This document shows, in pieces, positions 25,056 through 31,702 of a DNA stretch of 33,076 bases (position 1 is its first letter; each line of letters starts with the position of its first letter). Location of the stretch: NCBI GenBank assembly GCA_030747505.1, contig JASLKQ010000034.1, positions 1-33,076 on the forward strand. The letters are read 5' to 3'. Made by a program: the position numbers and the translations under genes. The stretch is from Verrucomicrobiota bacterium (lineage in GTDB: Bacteria; Verrucomicrobiota; Verrucomicrobiia; Limisphaerales; UBA1100). Under the pieces are notes generated by a model that worked only from the letters and a program-made list of their open reading frames with translations, was not told the DNA's origin and made no database searches.

Positions 25056-26483
25056 TTATTGGGAGGAACGTTTTTTACGGGTTCGGCGCTTATGGTGGTT
25101 GAAACGATTATTAGACCGCCTTCCACGGGAAGATGTACCCGGTCCGCCGTTGCGCCTTCTGCCAAAGTTCTTTGAGGCAGGCAGGCTTGAGTGGCAGGAT
25201 TCATTGCAGTGAAAAGGATGATCTATTTCGGCAGGGACGGGTTTTCCCAACAGTTTCTCGATTTCGCGCAAGAGAGAACGATCTTCGGCGCTGCAAAACG
25301 AAATGGCATGGCCGGCCATGCCGGCACGACCTGTGCGGCCGATTCGGTGTACATACGTTTCGGCTTCCATCGGGAGATCATAATTAACCACGTGGGTTAT
25401 GTCCTCTACGTCCAAGCCGCGGGCAGCCACATCAGTTGCAACCAGCACTTTATAACGTCCAATTTTAAATCCATCCAGCGCCTTGGTGCGGGCGCCCTGG
25501 GATTTATTGCCGTGAATGGCGACGGCCTTGATTCCAGATTGCTCGAGCTTCTCTGCTACCCGGTTTGCCTGATGCTTCATCTGGGTAAAGATGATAACCT
25601 TATCCATTCCCGGTTGATCCCAGAGTGTTAGCAGCAGTTTGTTTTTATTTTTCTGGCCGACAAATAAAACAGTTTGATCAATGCGCTCTACGGCGGGGGC
25701 TTCTGGCTCAATGGCGACCCGGACGGGATTTGTGACCATGGTGCGGGCCAGTTTTTCCATTTTTGCGTTCATTGTCGCCGAGTAGAACAGTGTTTGACGT
25801 TCGGCGGGCAATTTGGTCAGCACCTTTTCGATATCTGGAATGAATCCCATATCAAGCATGCGGTCAACCTCATCAAGAACGAAGAATTGCACGTCCTGTA
25901 GTTGAACGTGCCCCTGATTCATAAGGTCCAGCAAACGGCCCGGGGTGGCTACCAGCATATCAACCCCGCGATGCATGGCTTTCACCTGATGAAACTGGTT
26001 TACGCCGCCGAAAATCACCGTATGAGTGAGGTGAAGGAAGCGTCCATAGGTTTCGATACTGTCCCCAATTTGGGCAGCTAATTCCCGGGTGGGAGCGAGT
26101 ATCAACGTACGCGGAGAGCGACTCCGTGGTCGTCTGGTTTCAAAGGAAAGCTGTTGCAATAAGGGGAGAATGAAGGCGGCGGTTTTACCGGTGCCGGTTT
26201 GAGCGGTGCCGATCAAATCCCGTCCGTCAATCAAGTGCGGAATACATTCTGCCTGGATCGGAGTGGGATCACTGTAGCCATTGGCTGCGATAGCTCTTTG
26301 CAGTTCGGGTATTAACATGCCGAACTCACCACGAGGACGACCACGGGGGCGTGTTTGCTCCGGTTTGGAGGCTGTTCGGGCTTTAAAACGATCTCCAGAT
26401 CGTTTCAGTTTTCCCCTTTTTGAATGAGGTTTGGAGACACTCCGTGCCTTGCGCGCACGTGGCGTCCGTTCTTTGGTTTTCAT
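25056..26483 (-). CDS. DEAD-box RNA helicase, RhlE-like
   Basis: This 475-aa ATP-dependent RNA helicase has all core motifs: Q motif around PTPIQAECIP, motif I AQTGTGKT (94-101), PTREL (131-135), TPGR (180-183), motif II DEVD (204-207), SAT (235-237), VATDVAARGLD and HRIGRTGR (379-386). The MLDMGF stretch after motif II fits the RhlE group. Motif II has Val in place of Ala. A very basic N-terminal extension (1-55) and an Arg/Gly/Asn-rich tail (~440-475) probably bind RNA. Likely roles are ribosome assembly and mRNA unwinding, often induced by cold. A 267-bp gap with several inverted repeats lies upstream and may form its leader. The start ATG has only a weak GAG upstream. Confidence 0.95.
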   Translation of the reverse strand: MKTKERTPRARKARSVSKPHSKRGKLKRSGDRFKARTASKPEQTRPRGRPRGEFGMLIPELQRAIAANGYSDPTPIQAECIPHLIDGRDLIGTAQTGTGKTAAFILPLLQQLSFETRRPRSRSPRTLILAPTRELAAQIGDSIETYGRFLHLTHTVIFGGVNQFHQVKAMHRGVDMLVATPGRLLDLMNQGHVQLQDVQFFVLDEVDRMLDMGFIPDIEKVLTKLPAERQTLFYSATMNAKMEKLARTMVTNPVRVAIEPEAPAVERIDQTVLFVGQKNKNKLLLTLWDQPGMDKVIIFTQMKHQANRVAEKLEQSGIKAVAIHGNKSQGARTKALDGFKIGRYKVLVATDVAARGLDVEDITHVVNYDLPMEAETYVHRIGRTGRAGMAGHAISFCSAEDRSLLREIEKLLGKPVPAEIDHPFHCNESCHSSLPASKNFGRRRNGGPGTSSRGRRSNNRFNHHKRRTRKKRSSQ

Positions 26484-26750
26484 CTATTCTCGGTCCGGTC
26501 AGTTATTACTCGATGCCAATCGGACGCTTGCATCGAATAAGCCGATTATTTCGGCAAAGGCCATGCCGACAAGCAGGCCTTTAACCTGGATCGGAATGTA
26601 TTCGCATTAGTGGAGTTAAGATTACTCCGCGAAAACCTCGTGGGCCGAATTGTCTATAGGAGGGAGGAGCCGAATACAAGGCAAATTGTGAATAACTTTA
26701 AGCATGCAAATCTGAGCGCGACAGAAAAGAGGAATGTTCTATAGTGCGGC
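26484..26750. promoter_or_regulatory. Structured divergent intergenic region, possible helicase mRNA leader
   Basis: The largest gene-free stretch in the window separates the minus-strand helicase from the plus-strand hydrolase. Four perfect inverted repeats lie in series: TCGATGC/GCATCGA (26510-26516 with 26530-26536), GCCGA/TCGGC (26541-26545 with 26551-26555), AAAGGCC/GGCCTTT (26556-26562 with 26576-26582) and GGAGT/ACTCC (26612-26616 with 26624-26628). AATCGG in the first loop can also pair with CCGATT at 26542-26547, giving pseudoknot or switch potential. Transcribed leftward, this would be the helicase 5' leader. On the plus side a TATAGT at 26740-26745 lies 5 bp before the hydrolase ATG. 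The role is inferred from symmetry and position; a separate small RNA is an alternative. Confidence 0.45.
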
Positions 26751-27884
26751 ATGCAGTTTCAAACCAGTCGACGCAGGTTCCTGAGTGGGTTGGCGGCGAG
26801 CATGTTGGCTTCTCCATTGGCGGCAGCGCAGCGGCAGGCTTGGGGTGAAATTGCCCCGTACTTCAATCCGCCGAAGGAGTGGCGGGGCAAACTGGGGAAG
26901 TACCGATCACCGTTGCGCTTCAAAGACGGCTCTAGAGTGAAGACAGCGGTCGATTGGGCCAGACGCCGTAGCGAAATCCTGAAGGACTGGCAGGATTTAT
27001 TGGGTCAATGGCCGGCTTTAATCACGAAACCCAAAGTGCAGGTGCTTCAGGAAAAACGGCGGGAGAATTTTCGGCAGCTCAAAGTGCGTTTTAAGTGGAC
27101 GCCGGTGGAGTTTACCACGGGTTACCTTTTAATTCCTGATGGCCAAGGCAAGCGACCGGCGGTGGTAACCGCATTCTATGAACCGGAAACCGCCGTTGGG
27201 TTGGGGAAGAATCCACATCGTGATTTTGCGCTGCAACTGGCGCGGCGTGGATTTGTGACGCTTTCCATTGGCAGTACAGAGACAACCAATAACCGGACCT
27301 ATGCCACCTATTATCCCTCAATAAGGAAAGCAACCGTCCAGCCGCTTTCAATGTTGGGCTGTGCGGCGGCCAATGCCTGGCATGCATTGGCCCAACGCCC
27401 GGAGGTGGATGACAAACGTATTGGGATCGTTGGCCATTCTTATGGTGGTAAATGGGCAATGTTTGCCTCGTGCTTGTTTGATAAATTTGCCGCTGCGGCA
27501 TGGTCAGATCCTGGCATTGTTTTTGATACGCGCCCGAGTGTGAATTATTGGGAACCGTGGTATCTGGGCTATCATCCCAAGCCCTGGCGCAAACGCGGTG
27601 TGCCCAAGCCCGACAATCCCGCCCGCGGCCTGTACCCGCGCCTGCTGAAAGCCGGCTACGACCTGCACGAGCTGCATGCTCTGATGGCACCGCGCCCCTT
27701 CCTGGTAAGTGGTGGCTCAGAGGATGGCCCACACCGCTGGGAAGCTTTAAACCACACCATCGCCGTCAACGATCTGCTCGGCGCAAAGAACCGCGTGGCC
27801 ATGACCAATCGCCCCGATCATTCACCGACTGTTGAGAGTAATTCTGTGATCTATAAATTTTTTGAGTATTTCCTGAAAGATTAA
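26751..27884 (+). CDS. Tat-exported alpha/beta hydrolase, putative esterase
   Basis: This 377-aa protein begins with a twin-arginine signal (SRRRFLSGLAASMLASPLAAA). The alpha/beta-hydrolase fold is shown by FTTGYLLIPDGQGKRPAVVTAFYE, the second strand RRGFVTLSIGS, and the nucleophile elbow GHSYGG with Ser230. Probable acid and base are in GSEDGPHRW and NRPDHSP near the C-terminus. The fold and length resemble dienelactone hydrolase/acetyl-xylan-esterase-like enzymes; a CE15-type elbow is not seen. It probably cleaves ester decorations on a polymer or a small ester outside the cytoplasm. Its TAA overlaps the ATG of the M24 gene by one base, indicating translational coupling. Substrate unknown. 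Confidence 0.85.
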   Translation: MQFQTSRRRFLSGLAASMLASPLAAAQRQAWGEIAPYFNPPKEWRGKLGKYRSPLRFKDGSRVKTAVDWARRRSEILKDWQDLLGQWPALITKPKVQVLQEKRRENFRQLKVRFKWTPVEFTTGYLLIPDGQGKRPAVVTAFYEPETAVGLGKNPHRDFALQLARRGFVTLSIGSTETTNNRTYATYYPSIRKATVQPLSMLGCAAANAWHALAQRPEVDDKRIGIVGHSYGGKWAMFASCLFDKFAAAAWSDPGIVFDTRPSVNYWEPWYLGYHPKPWRKRGVPKPDNPARGLYPRLLKAGYDLHELHALMAPRPFLVSGGSEDGPHRWEALNHTIAVNDLLGAKNRVAMTNRPDHSPTVESNSVIYKFFEYFLKD

Positions 27885-29035
27885 TGAGTAATTCAATAGC
27901 CAAAGTACTGGCCGGAGTACCGGCCGTAAACATGACCTTGTTCCACCGGATTCAGTTTTCAGTGGGAGACTCGGCCTTCTTTACCCAATTGCCCAATGGG
28001 AAAACCATCCTTCTGGTTCGTGATATCGAGATGGACCGGGCAAAACGCTTGGCCAGAGCTGATGAGATTGGTTGTGCCTCCGATTTCGCCCCCGAGGGGG
28101 GTCTGGATGGCGACCGGGATACGGCATTGGCTCAAGCCGGTGCTGAATGTTTGAGGCACGCGGGGGTAAAAGAGGTGCAGGTTGACCGAACATTACCTTT
28201 TTTATTCGCCAATGAGATCCAGAAAAGCGGCATCCAATTGGAATACGATTCAGATTTTGGGATGTTGGAAAGGCGCGTAAAAAGCGACGAAGAACTGAAA
28301 CATCTGCGTGAGGCTCAAAAGGCTACTGAAGGTGCCATGGAAATGGCCTGCTCACTCATTGCCAGGGCGCCGGCCGACTCCGGTGGCGTATTACAACATG
28401 ATGGCATGCCGCTAACTTCTGAGCGGGTACGTCAACTTATCAGCCGGTTTGTGCTGGATCATGACTGCACTACTTTGCATGACTCAATCGTGGTAACAAT
28501 TCCTCATGTTGCCGATTGCCATCACTTTGGCACCGGTCCCCTGCACAAGGATCTGCCGGTGATTGTGGATATTTTCCCAACGCATAATCACACACATTAT
28601 TGTGGTGATTGCACGCGAACGGTGGTTAACGGGGATCCTTCTGATGTAATTCGCGACATGCATGCCTGCGTGCTAAAGGCACACCAAGCCGGCTGTGAGG
28701 CATTACGACCGGAAACCACGGGGCAGGCAGTGCATGAAGCAGTGGGAGAGATTATCCGGGCAGGGGGCTATCACATGGGTCAACCGCCTGATGATGCCGA
28801 TGAGGAATATATTGGGATGCGACACGGGACCGGGCACGGTATTGGCCTGAATGTACATGAGCCAATTTTATTGGCCAATGGCGGAGAAAAAATAATGGTT
28901 AACGAGGTTTTTACGGTGGAGCCTGGCCTTTATTCAGCCAAGTATGGTGGAGTGCGTGTGGAGGACATGGTGGCAGTAACCGCCACAGGCCGTGAGAATT
29001 TCAATACGCTTCACTCGGGGCTGGACTGGAAGTAG
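27884..29035 (+). CDS. M24 family metallopeptidase (Xaa-Pro aminopeptidase-like)
   Basis: This 383-aa protein has an N-terminal creatinase-like domain (~1-135) and a C-terminal pita-bread catalytic domain. All five dinuclear metal ligands are visible: Asp229 (VIVDIFP), Asp242 (GDCTRT), His318 (RHGTGHGIG), Glu346 (TVEPGLY) and Glu360 (VRVEDMV). It is therefore predicted to be active on peptides, most likely with a proline in the second position, though creatinase-like activity cannot be excluded. No signal peptide is present, so it is cytoplasmic. It overlaps the exported hydrolase by one base and lies 27 bp before a gamma-glutamyltransferase, which suggests a peptide-processing role for this block. 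The protein is richer in cysteine than is usual. Confidence 0.92.
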   Translation: MSNSIAKVLAGVPAVNMTLFHRIQFSVGDSAFFTQLPNGKTILLVRDIEMDRAKRLARADEIGCASDFAPEGGLDGDRDTALAQAGAECLRHAGVKEVQVDRTLPFLFANEIQKSGIQLEYDSDFGMLERRVKSDEELKHLREAQKATEGAMEMACSLIARAPADSGGVLQHDGMPLTSERVRQLISRFVLDHDCTTLHDSIVVTIPHVADCHHFGTGPLHKDLPVIVDIFPTHNHTHYCGDCTRTVVNGDPSDVIRDMHACVLKAHQAGCEALRPETTGQAVHEAVGEIIRAGGYHMGQPPDDADEEYIGMRHGTGHGIGLNVHEPILLANGGEKIMVNEVFTVEPGLYSAKYGGVRVEDMVAVTATGRENFNTLHSGLDWK

Positions 29036-29062
29036 TTCAAAATGAAATAGTCAGTCTGTCTC

Positions 29063-30739
29063 ATGAATAGTTTCTACCGCCAGCTTCTTGTCATCCTGAT
29101 TCTTTTTTCCTGTCCACTCAAGTCAGCGCCTGGAGGTGCAGTCGCCACGGTCGATCCGATCGCGACTGATGCGGCCATTCACGCCCTGAAAAACGGCGGC
29201 AACGCCTTTGACGCAGCCGTGGCTGCCGGACTGACATTGGGCGTTGTTAACGGATACAATTCAGGAATCGGCGGGGGATGTTTTGTGGTGGCGCGATTAG
29301 CCAATGGAAAGGTGATGACGCTCAATGGGCGGGAACAAGCTCCAGCCAAGGCCCACCGCGACATGTATCTGCGCAATGGCAAGGCTGATACAAATCTCAG
29401 CCAAACCGGAGCCTTGGCCATCGGAGTGCCTGGTGCACTAAAGGCTTATGCTGAACTGAGCAGGAATCATGGCAAACTCTCCTTTAGTACACATCTGGAG
29501 AATGCAGCCAAGATTGCCGAGAATGGGTTTGCTATTCCCACCGCATATGCCGGGCGGATTCGTGTTAAAGCCCGCGATATAAGAAAGTTTCCTGCTGCTG
29601 CAGAAATCCTATTGGATCAAAATGGAAACCCAAAGCGGGCCGGACAAATTCTCAAACAGCCGGATTTGGCCAACACCTACCGCCAGGTGGCCAAACATGG
29701 GACCGATTGGTTTTACAAGGGGCCTTTTGCAGAGAAGACCGCCGCCTGGATGAAGAGTAACGGTGGCATTATGTCCGTTGGAGATTTTGCCAGGTATCAT
29801 ACGACCGATCTGGATCCGGTACGCACGACCTATCGGGGTTATACCATCCTGGGAATGCCTCCACCCAGTTCAGGCGGAGTGCATGTGGCTCAGATCCTGA
29901 ACATGTTGGAGGGTTATGATTTACAGAAGATCGATCCCAAGTCATCTGACTTTTATCATCTCATTACTGAATCCATGAAACTGGCTTTTGCTGACCGGGC
30001 ACATTGGTTGGGTGATCCTGCTTTTGCCAGAGTTCCCAAGGGACTGGTGGATAAGGGGTACGCCAAGCAATTGGCCGGGAGGATTAATCTCAAGAAGGCT
30101 TCGGTCGTAAAAACCCATGGGACCCCGCCTCGATCCAATGAAGATGTTTTTAGCAAGCACACCACCCATTTTTCCTGCGCGGACAGTGAAGGTAATTGGG
30201 TGGCCATTACCGCCACCATTAACACTTCCTTTGGGTCCAAGGTCGTTATCCCCGGCACCGGGGTGATGATGAATAATGAAATGGACGATTTTGCAGCTGC
30301 CCCCGGGGTGCCTAATGCCTTTGGCCTGTTGGGAACCGAGGCAAACTCAGTGGCCCCGGGTAAACGCCCCTTATCGAGTATGAGCCCTACAATTGTGCTG
30401 AAGGATAATAAACCCATCCTGGCGGTGGGTGCAGCCGGTGGGCCTACAATCATTACCCAGACTCTCCTGGCTCTTATTCATACCCTGGACTACGGCTTAC
30501 CGGTCAGGGAAGCGTTGGCTCAACCGCACTTTCATCATCAATGGAAACCCGACTCAATTCGGATTGAAAGAAAAGCCGGGGAGACCATCTTGAAAGACTT
30601 GAAACAGCGGGGTCACCAGCTAAAGGTTTATAGCAGCATGGGGGCGACTCAAGCAGTGGGCTTTTTTAATGGTCAATTTCAGGCGGCTCATGATCCAAGG
30701 CTTAAAGGAAAGGCGGTAGTCATTCGCCCTACAAGATAA
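29063..30739 (+). CDS. ggt: Gamma-glutamyltransferase (glutathione hydrolase)
   Basis: This 558-aa N-terminal-nucleophile hydrolase has a signal sequence (MNSFYRQLLVILILFSC...), so it is periplasmic or anchored. The large-subunit start GGAVATVDPIATDAAIHALKNGGNAFDAAVAA is diagnostic. Arg90 in LNGREQAP matches the gamma-glutamyl carboxylate-binding arginine. Autocleavage should occur before Thr367 (SKHTTHFSCAD), the catalytic N-terminal Thr of the small subunit. The small subunit keeps the MNNEMDDF and RPLSSMSPTIVL blocks and the glycine-rich VGAAGGPTIITQ. The enzyme hydrolyses glutathione and other gamma-glutamyl compounds, giving glutamate and Cys-Gly-type peptides. It sits between an M24 peptidase and a Spo0M-like gene that starts 6 bp after its stop. 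Confidence 0.95.
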   Translation: MNSFYRQLLVILILFSCPLKSAPGGAVATVDPIATDAAIHALKNGGNAFDAAVAAGLTLGVVNGYNSGIGGGCFVVARLANGKVMTLNGREQAPAKAHRDMYLRNGKADTNLSQTGALAIGVPGALKAYAELSRNHGKLSFSTHLENAAKIAENGFAIPTAYAGRIRVKARDIRKFPAAAEILLDQNGNPKRAGQILKQPDLANTYRQVAKHGTDWFYKGPFAEKTAAWMKSNGGIMSVGDFARYHTTDLDPVRTTYRGYTILGMPPPSSGGVHVAQILNMLEGYDLQKIDPKSSDFYHLITESMKLAFADRAHWLGDPAFARVPKGLVDKGYAKQLAGRINLKKASVVKTHGTPPRSNEDVFSKHTTHFSCADSEGNWVAITATINTSFGSKVVIPGTGVMMNNEMDDFAAAPGVPNAFGLLGTEANSVAPGKRPLSSMSPTIVLKDNKPILAVGAAGGPTIITQTLLALIHTLDYGLPVREALAQPHFHHQWKPDSIRIERKAGETILKDLKQRGHQLKVYSSMGATQAVGFFNGQFQAAHDPRLKGKAVVIRPTR

Positions 30740-30745
30740 AAACGT

Positions 30746-31627
30746 ATGTTATCAGCACTAAAGAAAGTTATTAATGTTTCCGGGTGCACAATCACCATCG
30801 AAACCGAATTCCCTGAATTTCGCCAGGGCGATTATATTTTCTGTAAGGTTCAGGTGGTTGGCGGGGAATATGAACAACACGCGACAAGTATTACCGTATC
30901 ATTGGAAGAAGCTTATTGGCAGTCACGGAGAAATCATGACGGGTCATCACATCAGAGTTATTTAGAACGCAAAAAAATAGAGTCAAAAATTGTTGCTTCA
31001 GATTTAATTATAAAAACGGGAGAAAATCACAGTTTTCGTTATTCCGGTAAATTAGCCCAAAACAGTTGTCTCTCGGCCTTGGATAGCAACGAAAATCATC
31101 CACATCATCTGGAACACCATACGGCAGGTTGGTTTCTGGTTGTGAATATAGATGTTCCAAAAGCCAAGGACCCCGAAGAGCGTATAAAAATTCAGGTTAA
31201 TTTATGCAAGGAAGTTTCCACTATTCTGGACGCATTGAAGCAGGAGATCGGCTTTATCCCGGCCTTCCGGCATTCCTTTTTAGGATTAGGTAACAAGGGG
31301 GATCCGCATTCGACTTATAATCTTAACGGTAGAAGGGGTAACAAATTCCGTTTTAATCCTCCGCAAAGACTTAAACCTCACCTTGATTTTCTGGATCTTG
31401 AATTGGTGATGCGGAGTGATAAGACCGTTCAGTGCAAACTGGTGTTTGATAAAACCACGGAGAAATCGGTGGGAGGGTTTTTCAAGTCTTTGGTTAATGA
31501 AGATAAGGCCCGCAAACATGTTATTTTTTCAAAAGAGGACTTGTTTGATGAAAGTGGGGATCCTCGATATCAGCATATTGCAGAAATAATAGACAAGGAA
31601 ATCCAAGCGGTAATCTCAGGCAGTTAA
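30746..31627 (+). CDS. Spo0M-like (arrestin-fold) protein
   Basis: This 293-aa protein has no signal or membrane segment. Its start fits Spo0M, the Bacillus sporulation-control arrestin-like family: a short helix, then IETEFPEFRQGDYIFCKVQVVGGEYEQHATSITVSL. The family's second beta-sandwich is suggested by FLDLELVMRSDKTVQCKLVFDK, followed by GGFFKSLVNEDKARKHVIFSKEDLF, which parallels the Spo0M C-terminus. It is somewhat longer than the ~260-aa Bacillus protein because of a histidine-rich loop (NENHPHHLEHH). The gene starts 6 bp after ggt and appears more AT-rich than its neighbours. No sporulation is expected here; a scaffold or trafficking-like role is inference. Family recognition is from memory of patterns, not a search. 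Confidence 0.7.
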   Translation: MLSALKKVINVSGCTITIETEFPEFRQGDYIFCKVQVVGGEYEQHATSITVSLEEAYWQSRRNHDGSSHQSYLERKKIESKIVASDLIIKTGENHSFRYSGKLAQNSCLSALDSNENHPHHLEHHTAGWFLVVNIDVPKAKDPEERIKIQVNLCKEVSTILDALKQEIGFIPAFRHSFLGLGNKGDPHSTYNLNGRRGNKFRFNPPQRLKPHLDFLDLELVMRSDKTVQCKLVFDKTTEKSVGGFFKSLVNEDKARKHVIFSKEDLFDESGDPRYQHIAEIIDKEIQAVISGS

Positions 31628-31641
31628 GGAAAGCGTTTCCT
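31627..31641. promoter_or_regulatory. Palindrome resembling a LacI-family/cre operator
   Basis: AGGAAAGCGTTTCCT is a perfect palindrome (6-bp arms, GCG centre) that overlaps the last base of the Spo0M-like stop codon and lies about 60 bp before the secreted hydrolase gene. The AAAGCGTTT core has the central CG and flanking A/T runs of LacI-family operators, and it fits the Gram-positive cre consensus with one mismatch. There is no following T-run, so a terminator is less likely. No LacI-type regulator is encoded in the window. Operator function is inferred. Confidence 0.4.
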
Positions 31642-31702
31642 GGGAAGTTTTATCTCTTAGTATTGTCTTTTATCCGGATTCCTTCACAGTTCGTTCCGCT
31701 CC

